A stretch of 64,000 nucleotides of DNA. Origin: Trifolium pratense (Eukaryota; Streptophyta; Magnoliopsida; Fabales; Fabaceae). Shown one piece after another: positions 1 to 12,232 of the stretch (positions are counted from its first letter, which is position 1; every line of letters begins with the position of its first letter). The stretch is taken from NCBI RefSeq assembly GCF_020283565.1, contig NC_060061.1, positions 41,949,362 to 42,013,361 on the forward strand, read 5' to 3'. A program made the translations under genes and the position numbers. A model generated the notes under the pieces. The model worked only from the letters and a program-made list of their open reading frames with translations, searched no databases and was not told where the DNA came from.

Positions 1-615
1 AAAAATACAATTTTAAGAATGTATTATTTTTGAACCTCACAAATAGCCTCTTACCATATAGGAAATTATAATTACAGATTAACTATTAACTATAAGCTCA
101 ATCAAAAAACACTAGTACAAGTATACGATAGGCAAAAGGTAACCTTAATCACACACAATCAAGAGATTCACCTAAAATACATACACACAAACTATACAAT
201 ATGATGGTGTGTCAATTTAGTGCACAAAAGGTAACCTTAACCACACACAATCAATTAATTCACCTTAAAATCAAACACACATATCCATTAACAGCAGCGG
301 TTAGCTGACGCAATGTGAAGCTGCTCCTAGGCTCGCAGGAAGGGCGGATGAGATCGGCTTATCAATAATGAAAATAGAGTACTTTTTGAGTAAGATCAGT
401 AGGCGAGAAGCTCACATCAGCACAGATCTCATCTCTTTTCGATGCAAAATAAACAAGGGCTTTTAAATGCACAATTTTTTGTGCACATTGGATCCAATAA
501 CATGATTCATGTCAAAAAGGGATTCCTTAACTACAACTACAAGTACTTCACTAGATTAATATTACAACTCATCATCACATGGTCATCATAATCATCATTC
601 AAATCTCATCATAAA
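1..615. other. 3' flank of the C2H2 gene; short tandem duplication
   Basis: No coding region was seen. Two imperfect copies of a ~60-bp segment lie about 92 bp apart (roughly 131-189 and 223-281), both containing AAAGGTAACCTTAA followed by CACACACAATCAA. The rest is AT-rich flank and presumably holds the 3' UTR of the minus-strand gene that ends at 616. Confidence 0.5.
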
Positions 616-1794
616 TCACACACTATACACAATAACAAAACAAGGAAGCACAGCCCTAGGATTAAAAACAACTAACTCCTCATCATCAAGTCTTGTGTAC
701 ACACCACTCTCTGAACGCGCCATCACAGAATCAAAACCTCCATCGGTTTTATTCACTTCATCATCCAATTCAGATCCGACCCGACCTGCAATAACCCGAC
801 AAACAAGCATGGCCCGTTTCACATTCATGAACTGAAATTCACGTTCCATTTCATCTGGAATTGACGAATTTGCCCTCCAGCTAGTTGACAGCGTGGAAAT
901 TCCATCTAATTTTGGTGAAAAACCTGATTTAATAATTCCGCAAATATTACAAAATTGTTGAGAACAAATCGATGAATTCCCGTTATGTCCCAACTCGCAT
1001 AGAAAAGTTGAGCAGTGAAAACGCATTAGTTCGTTTCCGTCGGCGATGCAGCGTTCGTCGCGGCGGCGTGTGTTACGCGCCGCCTTTGATTTCACGGTTT
1101 CGCGATATTCTTCGAATTTTGAGAGGATTTTCTGGCTGTTGTGGATCTTTAGAACTCGGTGGATATTCGGGAAGTTGTTTGTTTCGGGCCAACCCGATTT
1201 GAATATGATTTGGACTATATTGTGACCCGGGTCGGACCCGGTGAGTTCCGATACGGCGTGGTTTGTGGATTGGTGATTTTCAAGGAGATTTGGTTTCTGG
1301 AAAATCTCGCCGCACGCGGTGCATGGGAAGATGTCGTTACGGAGGGGGAAGAAGAGGTTGTTGTCGGCGGAGATATCTGATTCGGGTTGTTTCTTCCGGG
1401 GTGGATCAGAAAAATTCGGGTCGGTTTGAACTAACGAGATGAGAGATTGTTGAGAGGATTTGGCAGTGGTTGAAGTGATGATTGAGGTAGAGGTGGATTG
1501 AGGTGACGACTGAGTGGTAGTAGCGGTGGCAGCTTTGCAAGAGTTAGTGGAGAAAAGGTGTTTGATGAAATGCCAAGAAGAAGAAATGGCTTTATGGGTT
1601 TTGAATTTTGGGTGTGAAGGTGAAGATGGTTGAGATAAAGGTGAGATTTTTCGTTTCTTTAATAGTAATAATTGGCGGTTATCTTTTTTTCCGGTGGCGG
1701 CGACGTCGGAGGTAGGGAACATGAAGCAACCAAGATGAACAATGAGGATGAAAAGATAGTAAAACTTGTTAAAGAAAGTAGCACTAGAAGCCAT
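616..1794 (-). CDS. C2H2 zinc-finger protein with PARP-like C-terminal region
   Basis: An uninterrupted 392-codon frame. One C2H2 finger is visible: C158-x2-C161-x12-H174-x4-H179. Residues ~10-27 are hydrophobic (possible membrane anchor or cryptic signal), and 45-145 is a low-complexity Ser/Thr/Lys-rich linker. From ~190 to the end the sequence resembles an ADP-ribosyltransferase (PARP) fold: HNIVQIIFKSGW, then a FHCST segment (His260) where PARPs have H-G-S/T, CNICGIIKSGFSPK, and a final DEELVVFNP segment (Glu373) followed by a hydrophobic strand, like the catalytic-Glu strand of PARPs. Plants have an uncharacterised C2H2 family of this layout; Arabidopsis At2g29660 is, as I recall, a member. 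Enzymatic activity is inference only. The ATG at 1794 is the first in frame; upstream is a duplicated pyrimidine-rich leader. Gene identity as a C2H2 protein is secure, the role unknown. Confidence 0.85.
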   Translation of the reverse strand: MASSATFFNKFYYLFILIVHLGCFMFPTSDVAATGKKDNRQLLLLKKRKISPLSQPSSPSHPKFKTHKAISSSWHFIKHLFSTNSCKAATATTTQSSPQSTSTSIITSTTAKSSQQSLISLVQTDPNFSDPPRKKQPESDISADNNLFFPLRNDIFPCTACGEIFQKPNLLENHQSTNHAVSELTGSDPGHNIVQIIFKSGWPETNNFPNIHRVLKIHNSQKILSKFEEYRETVKSKAARNTRRRDERCIADGNELMRFHCSTFLCELGHNGNSSICSQQFCNICGIIKSGFSPKLDGISTLSTSWRANSSIPDEMEREFQFMNVKRAMLVCRVIAGRVGSELDDEVNKTDGGFDSVMARSESGVYTRLDDEELVVFNPRAVLPCFVIVYSV

Positions 1795-1819
1795 AAGTTT
1801 AGAATCAATTTTCTTCTGT

Positions 1820-1920
1820 CCTTGGGCCGGATACCGAGTTTTAAGAAGAATTCTTAGTTTCTTCTTCTTCGGTCCTTGGACTGGATACCGAGTTTTAAGA
1901 AGAAAAAAGAAACGCTCTTC
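1820..1920 (-). repeat. Tandem duplication in the 5' leader of the C2H2 gene
   Basis: Two copies of a ~30-bp block (about 1820-1853 and 1873-1907) share GTCCTTGG, then GGATACCGAGTTTTAAGAAG. They lie 25-115 bp upstream of the start codon of the minus-strand C2H2 gene, so probably inside its 5' UTR. Confidence 0.6.
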
Positions 1921-2164
1921 TTAGTTTCTTAGTAGTAGTGGCTAGCTATGAAACCATGGTGGATTATGAAAATGGGGTGAGTATGGTTCATTTCATTGGC
2001 ATGTAAGTGATTTGTGAGAAGAATGAAAAGGACAATGATAATGTTGAAGAAAAGAAGAGAAGAAAGTAAACAGAGAAAAGAAGGAAAAAGAAGATTGATA
2101 GATAGGTAAGGTAATGAGAATTTTGGGGGCATTAGAAGAAGAATAAAGCTAAAGAATATAAAGA

Positions 2165-2518
2165 GTAGTTGGAACGCAACTTCATAGCGTTAATGTCATT
2201 TTTTCTTGTGTTGTATCAGTATATCACTGTATTTGTATAATTGTATGTAAAATAATAATAATAATGTGATGCAGCTGTATAGTGTAACTGTAATGTATCT
2301 AGAAAGTGATTATTAAATTAAGTTATAAGTGGGGGAGGGATTTTGGGAGGGACTGAAGGAGAAAGGTAATAAGGACGCTGTTTTTGTTTGATGATACATG
2401 CGCTTTAACCGCAAGTAACGGTATTTCATTACTCCTATGCTAATTTGTTTCCCTTAAATTTAGGATTGAAAGCGATTCTCTTGCTATGTGGTGAAGTAAA
2501 TATGAAGCAAGAACTTTC

Positions 2519-2565
<47 letters not shown>

Positions 2566-2760
2566 GCAAGAAATAGAGAATGGATTCTCCCCGTTACATG
2601 AGGTAAATAATATGATCTTAGCTATTGATTTGTGAGGAGAGATAAAATTTAGAGAATCCATTCTCCAAAAAATAAGCTCAAATTTACCGATGTCATTTTG
2701 TGGAACAGTATAATTATGCGGAGTTAAATATTTTTTTTTTAATATTCATGTTGCAACAAA
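2165..2760. other. Intergenic; contains a TA microsatellite
   Basis: AT-rich sequence upstream of the C2H2 gene, with an A-run followed by (TA)n at about 2520-2563. No coding potential recognised. Confidence 0.5.
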
Positions 2761-2765
2761 AAAAT

Positions 2766-3014
2766 ATTTCATCCCAAAAATAAATGATCTATATTTTTTA
2801 CTTTGTCTACTATTCATATAATTTTTTTTATTGTATTTTTCTACTAATATGTATATGCAAATATTAACATATGAGATGTTTGATTTGTCTCGATGAGTAT
2901 TTTTAAATATATAATTTTTAATCATAGATAATTTAAAATATTAATGATTAAAGTTGTGCACTGACAAACATAAAAATGGTCAATTAGATCATTTATTTTG
3001 GGACGAAGGGAGTA
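2766..3014. mobile_element. Degenerate Stowaway-like MITE
   Basis: The right end reads GATCATTTATTTTGGGACGA and then AGGGAGTA, the usual Stowaway terminus ending at a TA. The left side holds its inverted partner TCATCCCAAAAATAAATGAT at ~2770. The outermost left bases are eroded. There is no coding capacity, as expected for a MITE of this size. Confidence 0.55.
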
Positions 3015-3329
3015 CCAAATTGTTTCACTTTTCAAACAAATTTCTAAACTGCCCCGGCCGGAGAGCACAAGGCCTGTGGCGCCACTAGCAAGACTACAAT
3101 GCAATAGATGAAGGCATGTCGCCACAAGCAAGGGCGCCATCCATGCCTTTTTTTCTTTCTTTTCATTTTTTGCTTTTTTCGGAAGGGTTAGTGTGCAGGG
3201 TTTTTAAGGGTTTAGGATTATGGGATTTTAGGGTTAAAACTAAGCGTATTATTATTTGCGGTAATAATTAAGGCATATAGTTGAATATACTGTATCAATG
3301 TATTTTTTTTATCCTGGATTCTATAATTA

Positions 3330-4110
3330 GATATTGAGAAAATGTGGAATTCTTTTTGGTGGGGTGAGGTACTAATAATAAAGGGATTCAATGGTTAGCA
3401 TGAGATAAAGTGGCAAGGCCAAAATCTGATGGCGGTTTGGGTTTTCGAAAATTTCATGCTTTTAACATGGCGATGGTTGCTAAACAAGCATGGAACTTCG
3501 TGTCAAAACCAAACACGTTAATGTCTAGAATTTATTAATGGATGTAGGTGGAAGATAGGAGATGGGAGTAAAATCAATATCATGCCCAAACCATGGCTTC
3601 GAGGGGAGGATTATCTTTGGATGCAAGCTTCTCAAATCCATAGTATGTATGATTTATATGTCAATTATTTATTATTACAGGGAGTTAAAAGATGGGATAC
3701 TTAGAAAATACAATCTCTTTTTTCAGCATCGATGGTGGAGAGTATAATTAGGATACCTTATTTGAGGAGGTGAAGGAAGATTGTTGGGTGTGGCAACTTG
3801 AGAATAATGGAAACTAATCAACTATAAAGTGGTTACAAACATTATATCAAGAGTGGAGCAATCGATGAAACTACACAGTAGAAGGGGGATTGGGGTTCAT
3901 TATGGCGCATCAAAGGAGGCCCTAAAACTAAAATCTAATGTGGAGGATGTATTGTGGTGTTTTACCGTATGAACTCGTCTACAGGAGAATCATCTGATGT
4001 GCCCAAGTGAATGTCCTTTATGTGATGGTAGTGAGGAGGATGATTGCCATATTTTCTTTGGTTGTATGGAAATCAAAAGTGTGTGGACCGAAGCCGGATT
4101 GAACGGTGTC
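3330..4110 (+). pseudogene. LINE reverse-transcriptase C-terminal relic (zf-RVT)
   Basis: Conceptual translation across frames gives fragments typical of the C-terminal part of plant LINE polyproteins: around 3400-3500 a SDGGLGFRNFHAFNMAM-type stretch, and around 3990-4090 a zf-RVT-like CPLCDGSEEDDCHIFFGC segment with the Cys/His spacing. Stops and frameshifts interrupt it repeatedly, so it is a dead fragment. No poly(A) tail or target-site duplication was identified. It is unrelated to the flanking host genes. Confidence 0.7.
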
Positions 4111-4161
4111 ATTGAACCGATAACGCAATAAGCTAATAATGTGAAAACTGTATTTTTTGAT

Positions 4162-4350
4162 AGAGTTTAATTGATATGCACTGACAGTGTAAAATAGTTT
4201 TACACCATCGTCCAATAAATAACAATCATTTTGCCATGTCATGTCAAAAAAGTGAGGTGAGGTTGGGTGATGTGGCGGAAAATATGGTTAGTATTGGTTG
4301 ACAGTGTAAAATTATTTTATACCGTCGGTGCATATCAATTAAATCCCTTT
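4162..4350. mobile_element. Small MITE with ~30-bp inverted repeats
   Basis: The left arm TTTAATTGATATGCACTGAC is matched in reverse complement by the right arm ending GCATATCAATTAAATCC, and both arms continue into an A/T-rich GTGTAAAA stretch. Total length is about 190 bp. Partial relatives are seen near 16565 and 46285. Superfamily not determined. Confidence 0.6.
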
Positions 4351-5380
4351 TGATATTTGTTGGAATGAGAATTCTAATGTTGCAGAATTAGTTTTTATGA
4401 ATTATTATATAAGATGAAATTTTATTTTATTTCGTCAATTAATATTTAAATTTCTACATTTAATTTATAAATAAAATTGTTAATAAGTATTTTAATATCT
4501 TCACTTTATGTTTATTATATTATTTAATATTAATCAAATAAATAATTAATTATGTAAATTGTAACTCTAAAATTAATTCATTATATTTTATAGAAAGAAA
4601 AAAATTCTAATAAAGAATTATTCTTCTTTAACAAAAAAAATTATATGATTACATGACCAAATATAATTCTCTTAATCACACCACAAAATTTACTTTTTCA
4701 TTTTATTTTTTTAATTAGTTTATAAATAATAAAAAAATCATGTGAATGTGTCTATATGATCAGGTGACCATAAAAGTCTTGCTCTATAATAAGAAAAATT
4801 GTAATTATACATGACAAGCCGTGCAAGACAAGGATGTCAGAATTGACATGTTAAGAACACAACAAATCATACTTGCCACCATGTGTAGAGTAGATCATTA
4901 GAAGCTCCATTAGGATTTTGATCCATACAATGCAGTAATTTCTTAGGCTAGAAAAAATAAAACAATTTTATGACTCATTAATAATTTCCAACATAGACAA
5001 GGACATGAGTATCTCACGTGGAGAGTTCCTTATTGTATATTTAAGTTCATTGTATATTTAATATATTTATTCCATAACATAAATTGATACATTAAATATA
5101 CACTAAACTTAAAAAATATAATTTTGTTTATAAAGTGTCACGGAAGGAAAGAGTAGTAATATAAGCTTCAAATGAAACAACAATACTATTACATTTCTCA
5201 AGGAGAATCCAAAGTGCACACTTGTGCTTGTCTAGTCCTTTATAATTTTTCTTTGAAAGATTCGAACAGTACACACATGACTTTGTCTCTAGATCCCATT
5301 TTGTCATGAGAGTAAGTAATATGTGTTTAGTGTTTAGCTTAACGTATCTCCTTAAAAAAATTTTGGGATTAATAATGTAA
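4351..5380. other. AT-rich intergenic DNA
   Basis: No supported gene, RNA or intact repeat was recognised in this stretch. Confidence 0.4.
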
Positions 5381-5382
5381 TA

Positions 5383-5679
5383 CTCTCTCCGGTCCTTATT
5401 ATAAGAAACACTTTGGGAAAAAAATTTGGTCCTTTTTATAAGAAACTTTGACCAATTTTCAAATCTTCTAAATGTTCAATTTCACTTATGCCCTTATTTA
5501 TTATGAAAGAGAATTTAAAAATAAGTAAGTTAGTTGAATAAAAAGTAATTAAATAAGGGTAAACATGGAATAAATTTAAATTCATAAAAGTATTAAATGA
5601 AAATAACTATGTTAAATGTGTTTCCTTGGTCTGTGTGATTTTTTTAAAGTGTTCCTTATAAAAAGCACCGGAGGGAGGA
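5383..5679. mobile_element. Stowaway-like MITE flanked by TA
   Basis: The left terminus CTCTCTCCGGTCCTTATTAT and right terminus CCTTATAAAAAGCACCGGAG then GGAGGA are inverted repeats, flanked by TA at 5381-5382 and 5680-5681. The length of ~297 bp and the TA duplication fit Tc1/mariner-derived Stowaway MITEs. No ORF. Confidence 0.75.
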
Positions 5680-5959
5680 TAAATGAATAAAGCTTAGTTA
5701 TAAATTTTGTCGACATGGTTAGTGGTTACATTGTATTTTGTACTAATTTGCACTCACTTGCATGCATGTTTCGATTAATTTGTAGTACATACAGTGTTTT
5801 TATTGAACACAGACAAATGTTCCTGTCCTTCAAGACGTTGAGCACGTGCAATAGTATATACTGTATAACATTTTGTATTTTACTAGTAGGTGTCTATGAT
5901 AGAACTTCCAAACGTGTGTATAAATATGTTCTTTGGCCAATCTTTTATATTATAAGTTT

Positions 5960-7178
5960 GTATACGCAGGCAAACTCTAAACCCTAATTTGTTTTTCCTG
6001 TTTTCCCTCCATTTTATCTTGTAATTTTTATTAAAAAATAATACAATTTTGTCTTGACTAAGATTCAAACCCACAACCCTTCAATGCAAGGCAATATTTC
6101 CAACCATTATGGCAAGTATACCAATTGTGATTAAAATTATGTGCAATAATTGATAAGCACCATCAATTTTAAAAGTATATCATATCAAAATTATTGTTGA
6201 CTATATTATTCATCACGAAATATTTTTAAGTCTTTCCTGATCAATGATTTTTTTTCTACCGGATCATAAATTTAGAGAATAATTATCATGTGAGATTTGA
6301 AAAGTTATTATCACGTGTAATTTGGAAAGTTATTATCAAACTCAATTCTACTAAATCAATTTTTTTTGCAATACAACCAAACACAATCATAGTCATGTCA
6401 CTAATCACATTCATTATTTTGTTTTTAATATTGCAGATTTAATATTAACCGATGATCAATTGATATAATATGCACTAGCAGACCAATTGTGATTTAAATT
6501 ATGTCCACAAAGTGTTAAGCTCCATCAACTTTCATAGGAAAGATTTCATACGACAATTAAGCACCATCAATTTTCATTGCACAATTTAAACAATTAAAAA
6601 CCGATAATCTCTTATATTATAAGCTTGCTAACATAAGCTAACCCTAAACCAAATTTTTTCCCCCTCATTTTCTCTTTCTTTTTATTGCAGCTTTATATTA
6701 AAAATATACAGATTTGTCATCGAACCTGCATCTCTTACTTACAATAAAACCTTTCAACCGCTAAAACATGTGCTTCAATTATGAAATAATTTAGGAATCC
6801 TAATATGTTAACCTTGTTTTCAATAAATTTGAACGGCGGAATTAATCACAATTTTTATTTATTTATGGCTGTCTACTTAAGTTTATGTTCTTGATTATGT
6901 CTTTAATTTTTTTTTTTTAACCTTTAATTATCATCAATTTTTTAACCTTTAGTTATCAGCAATTTTTTTTAATAAGTAAACAAAATGATGGGGTTCAAAA
7001 ATTATTTAAAAAATATATAAAATATAAAATAAGCACATATACAAATATAGAATAATTAGTCCATGAAATTCCCTATACTACTCTTATTGAAAATGCTATT
7101 AGAATTTTTGTATTTTATTTTTTATTATTACATATTACACCTAATTAGACCCATGTACCGCATGGGTCAAAGTTCTAG
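5960..7178 (+). mobile_element. Non-autonomous Helitron (3' end well defined)
   Basis: The 3' end is textbook: an 8-bp perfect hairpin, GACCCATG (7148-7155), loop TACCG, CATGGGTC (7161-7168), then six bases and CTAG (7175-7178) followed by T. Internal segments near 6045-6130 and 6480-6620 are shared with the second Helitron around 12390-12600 (ACAATTTTGTCTTGACTA-type blocks). The 5' TC end was not located with confidence, so the left coordinate is approximate. No replicase or helicase frame is seen inside. Confidence 0.65.
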
Positions 7179-8750
7179 TTATATAGAATATTATGGACAA
7201 GAAGGGGGATTATAATTTGGAGCAATATGATACGAGAGTAATTTTGTTATGATGGACCGTTAAATTTTGAGATTATGTTTTTTATCTCAAAATAAGTTTT
7301 GCCTAATTTAAATGGTACAATTAAATAATTTAGATTGAAATAATTAGTCCAAAAAAGTAAGTTACCGTGTACATGATTGGACAATTGTTGCTGCTTGCTT
7401 TAATTAAATTTCAAGCAACATTTGATGCCGATGCTTAAACTTCATTAGTAACAATAAACTTTTATATATGAAATATAAGGGTGGTTTGGTAGTTAAAGTG
7501 AACGAGTTTAAAAGTGGAGGGAGAAATTTAGGAGTTCAATTCTCATTTTCAGCAAGAATTAACAAGAGTTGGATGCGAATAAAATAATAACCTAATGTTT
7601 GATTCTAGCTCGAAGAGGTGAGCATATTTAGTACTTGATCGACAATATCGTGGAATATGATCCTTATGTAACGAAAGATAAGATACAACCAAAATACTTT
7701 AATAAAATTAAATTAAAAATAATATATAGGTTTAAATGTGATTTTTTTTGAACAAAAATGTGATGTTATTTAGTCCTTGTAAATATAACAATTTTTTGTT
7801 TTAGTTCTTGTAAATTTTTTATTTGGATTCAGTTCCTGTAAATTTAGAAAATGTTTTTAGTCCATAACACCGCCTTATTTGGCCAAGTGGCATGATTATA
7901 TTGGCTCACATATAACGTTTGGGACTAAATCCTTGTATCTCGTGTTGTATCGATGTCATTCAGTTATATGTGTCATTCGGTCGTATCCTAAACTTATTGG
8001 CCATATTTATTATTTAAAATTTAAAATTTAATTATTGGATACTTATCTGATACGTGCACCACTACTTTGTCCATTTTAGAGCATTGGAGATTCAAATTAG
8101 GAGTTCATTCGCAGAACCTCAACAAAAAAATAACAAGAGTTTAGATCTAAATAAAGATGTTAGCTAAATTCTTACAACATGATAAACTAATTATGTTTTT
8201 TTTTTTTATAAATATATAAACTAATTATGTTTGATTCTAACCGAAAGAGGTGTTCAATTGACAAGTATTGTTCAATATGATCCTTCAGTGGAGAGAACTA
8301 ATGAGATACCATAAAAGAAAAAGAAATTGAATAACCTTACCTAGAGATTAAGTAATGAAAATTCACTTTCAATTAGCAACTATTAATTGTGGTAGAAAAG
8401 TGAAAGAAATTGTCAGAAATCACGAGAGCTATAAAAGAAGGAAACTGCTGATAAATAGTGAAACCTTAAACCACTTTTGAAAAAAACTTCTCTTTATAAA
8501 CACTAGCGGTACAAACTGCCGGCAAAAACTACAACAAAATTACTTCACAACGTATATGACAGAGTGAACATCAAGACTTATCAATTTGTTTGTTCACATG
8601 TGTTTCTTGCAATATTCAACAATTCTCTTTTCCTTATTCATTTTATTTTTTAAAAAATAATTAAAATGACACTAATGATCATTTCACAATCACTTTGAAC
8701 ATTTTGAAATTAATGTCAATTTTTTATGGTCAAATAGCCTATTGACGAGA
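7179..8750. other. Gene-free repeats
   Basis: Two diverged copies of one dispersed repeat lie at about 7490-7690 and 8085-8300 (both contain AACAAGAGTT, TGTTTGATTCTA and AATATGATCCTT). Between them, 7740-7940 has the repeated TTAGTCCTTGTAAAT / TTAGTTCTTGTAAAT phrases typical of a MULE-type plant repeat. No gene recognised. Confidence 0.45.
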
Positions 8751-8850
8751 ATTTTTCCCCTGTAAGTGAATAAATAGCGAGTCTTGAGTTAGAATTTCAA
8801 CTTATGTATATAATACGATATCTCTATCAACTGAGATATATGAGGACCTC
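8750..8850 (-). repeat. tRNA-derived SINE-like repeat
   Basis: The minus strand carries a box-A-like CTCAGTTGATAGAGATA and, ~40 bp on, a degenerate box-B region, ending in a TATTTATTCACTTACAGGGG type tail. The same family occurs on the plus strand near 12120 and 25980. It is diverged and not a functional tRNA. Confidence 0.5.
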
Positions 8851-9703
8851 GATGTCGATCAGTCTTCATGTTATATATTATAATTATTATATTTATTTAT
8901 TTTCATAAATAAACTCAAAAATTGAAATTAGAGTTAAATTTTTTAACCCAATTACTATTTTCACATTCTTAAATAATCTCCAAATTAGTTGTGACATGAA
9001 TGCCATGTAAAACTGTTAGAAATTATCTTTTATATGTCACTTTCCTGTAACTAACCTCATCAACTATATATCTTGTAAAAAGCTTGTAATAATTGTGAAA
9101 TGTATGTTTCTTTGACGATTTTCCTTAATACACAAACAAACACACCACATTGCTCCATCAGTCCATTGTGTATTTCTTCTGATCATGAATTAACTGGGCT
9201 CCATACTCAGACAAGGATTTCAATGTAGACCACATGATATCATTTAGGTTTTGTTGTGTTTGGTGTGGGTCCAATGATCTTTGATCTATTTGCTATGTTA
9301 GTCTTGAAATGTCTCATTGTTTATTGAAAGCATGCCAACAAATGTGTAATATTTAGGTCTTGCATTATTTTGGTTTGGCCATTGGGCCATTGTCATATTT
9401 TTTATTTTACACAATAAGTAAAAAATAAACGGAATCTTTGTAAATAAGCTAAAACTCAACAAAAATCAACTTATAATAATAATAATTTATTATTAAATCT
9501 GTAATTTTTACTAGCGAAATTTCTCAAGAGGAGTGATATATCAATACAAATTTGTAGACAAAAATACGACACATTCTATCTCTTCCTTCATAGCACGCAA
9601 TTCGAAATATGTAAAAAAATATTAAAAAAAGCTAAAAGTATATAAATGTTGTATATTTATTTGATATTTGTGTTTGAATAACATTTTTGATTTCTCAAAC
9701 TCT
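8851..9703. other. AT-rich intergenic DNA
   Basis: No supported gene, RNA or intact repeat recognised. Confidence 0.4.
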
Positions 9704-10650
9704 TCATAATTTCAATTTTTTACAAGACTTGCAAACTCTCTCTACTATATTTTTTGCATGAAAAAATTGCAAATACTTCTCTCGAGACTCACAACTACCC
9801 AAACTCCGATACACACAAAAGACTGGAATAGTTGTGGTGAACAAAATTGAATATAACTCTCCATATTTATAATAATTTTTTAGCTCTTTTTTTTCTTCAA
9901 CTAATCGATGAGAGACTTCTTGGATGAATACCCACTTTGACACAACATATCCTCTCTTCATCCAAAATTTCATATCTTTCCGCTTTGTTATCAACTTCAT
10001 CCTCACAAACGAGAATATCATCATCAAAATTATCATAACCAACAACATTTGCACAATAAACACTCTTCAACCTTTTTGTTTTCTCTTTTAGGCTTCGTAA
10101 ATCTCTCAAGATTTTTGGACATTTAACTTGCATGTGACCAAACTCTTCACAATAATGATATCTAACAGTTCTCATATCTCCTAGTTGAACTCTTCTACCA
10201 TATATTGATCACCATAGTTCTCTCTTTCTTTGCCCACCTTTAGTTACTTGTATTTGATTGTCTGCCAAATATTTATAAACACTCATTATTTGTTGACTTT
10301 TTTTCAATGATTTCACTACCTCATCTAATTGTAGTGTACTCTTTCCTGCCAACATTGACCACACAAGTGGTTTATAAGATTTGGGTAGCGAAGCAAACAA
10401 AAGTAACATTTGCTCTTCATCTTTGATATCGTCATCTACATAAGTCTATATATCAACTTTAAACAGATTAATATATTAAACACATTACCTTCATATTCCA
10501 TTTTCAATGAGCATAAATTTATTTTCATCATCGATTGGATTGGTTGATGCAAACTTAGATTCCAGCAAACTCTACTATTTATTTGGACAAATATGTCATC
10601 AATAAGTCTTATCATTTGATCAATATAACATGTTGTATCACATCTCATTT
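9704..10650 (-). pseudogene. Copia-type gag relic
   Basis: Fragments in several minus-strand frames resemble a Ty1/Copia gag. Around 10209-10409 there is a LLFASLPKSYKPLV-type stretch (UBN2 gag domain). Around 10110-10170 a CCHC zinc knuckle, Y-C-E-E-F-G-H-M-Q-V-K-C, lacks the first Cys in the usual place (H-Y-C-E-E). Frameshifts and stops break the frame and neither LTRs nor a polymerase region are visible nearby. It is a decayed fragment. Confidence 0.65.
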
Positions 10651-12114
10651 GATCTAATGGTGAAACTTATTAATCCAATAATAATAAAATAAATTTGTAC
10701 ATTATAAAAGACTTATTTCACTTATAAACTTAACCTATAATTATTCACGGCATCATAAACTAAATTGATTTTTTTTTTCTTTCAACAAACACAAGTATAC
10801 TGAGAAATTTGAGATTATAGTTAGCAGGGTCGGTCCCGACAATTTGGAGGCCCGGCTCCGAATATTAAGAATAGAAGCCTTAATAAAAAAAATGCAAAAA
10901 AATTAGAAAGAATAATTTTTATTTAAATTGTAAATAACATTAATGACATAAAAAATTGTCATCCTTATAACTAACATACAAAATATTCATATTTAATCAA
11001 TCACAACAAAATACATTTTAACTACTTAAACGCAACACTTAACTTCTATAGCAATTTTTGAAGTAAATTTATCGAAACAAATCTTCATATTGTATTTTTT
11101 TTGTTCACTTTATGTTTTTTCCGGAAACTTAGTCATTTTAGTTGGGCCTTTGAAATTATTTTTTAACAAAGACAGGTTAAAAAACATATTGAGTTTTTAT
11201 TTTATTTTTGTGAATCAAATTTTTTCATATTTTTGCAGAGATTTACTACCATATAAATTTTTGTTGAGGCCCGACTACGTAGCACACCCTGCACATGTTA
11301 ATAGCCGGCCCATAGTTAGGTAAGTACGTCCACACCTTTTTTCGTTACTAAAACTTTAAAGCATTAATTATATAAATCACATCTATTATATATCAACATT
11401 TTATAGTACTATGTGAATGTGAGATTAATCACTCACCTAGACTCCATCGGAACTGGTCAATTTCTAGTTTCTCTATGTTTTTTTGCCAATTTAATTGTCA
11501 ATTATGGCAAATATAGTAAACGGAAAAGTTACCATTAATTCTTGTTTTGGATGTCTATCCTTACGGTGTAGTGAATGCAACTAAAAATCTATTAAACGAC
11601 CACATGGTTGACTGAACCCAAAAAGGATCATAAGTCATATAACAAAAAAGCAACTCCACTATATAGGCAGTTAAAAAGAGTTTTGATTATTGGTTCTTCT
11701 CTGTAATGTGGCCCAAAAGTTCAACTAAGCTTTTTTCATGTTCTCTTATTTTCTTTCTTGATGAGTTTCGTAGACTAGGAGAAAGAGAAAGCTACCAACA
11801 GTGTGGTCACACAAATGATGCAACCACTTTTATTTTCCTACAAATATGTGCCCTAGCTTCTTATTTGTGTTTTTAAGTGCAAGAAAATATATGAATAATT
11901 TCATAAGATCATTATTATTTTTTATGACCGTATGGTTGGAGGGAAGCATTAATTGTTGTTTAACACCGACTAATATTCATCAATAAATCTGTTGGACATG
12001 TGATATTGATTCTCTCATTTCAACCAACTTGTTTCAATATGAAATAATTGAGATTATTATCGGTCGTTTAAGTTGCTAATTTCATTCTTGCCAAATAATA
12101 TATTAATAAAAAAG
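10651..12114. other. Intergenic with a possible hAT-like element
   Basis: At ~10827 GCAGGGTCGGTCCCGAC and at ~11270-11301 GTAGCACACCCTGC form short imperfect inverted termini around an AT-rich core, resembling a hAT-type MITE (about 475 bp), but no clean 8-bp target duplication was found. The rest shows no gene. Confidence 0.35.
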
Positions 12115-12117
12115 TTA

Positions 12118-12232
12118 TTCGTGAGTTTAACTCAGTTGGTAAAGAGATTGTATTATATAGGTAGAGTTAGGGTTTGAATCATGGACTCCTCATATTTATT
12201 CACTTTAAAACTGAAATATTTAGTCACAATAC
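12118..12232 (+). repeat. tRNA-derived SINE-like repeat
   Basis: Box-A-like GAGTTTAACTCAGTTGGTA and box-B-like GGGTTTGAATCATGG are spaced ~40 bp apart, followed by TATTTATTCACTTT. Same family as 25980 (plus) and 8750-8850 (minus). Too diverged to be a working tRNA. Confidence 0.6.

Noticed and set aside
972..1380. Plus-strand frames of 73-76 codons.
   Set aside because: They are antisense shadows of the C2H2 gene.
12118..12232. A possible tRNA gene (box A and box B present).
   Set aside because: The acceptor and anticodon arms cannot be formed and the same degenerate sequence recurs elsewhere, so it is a SINE-like repeat.
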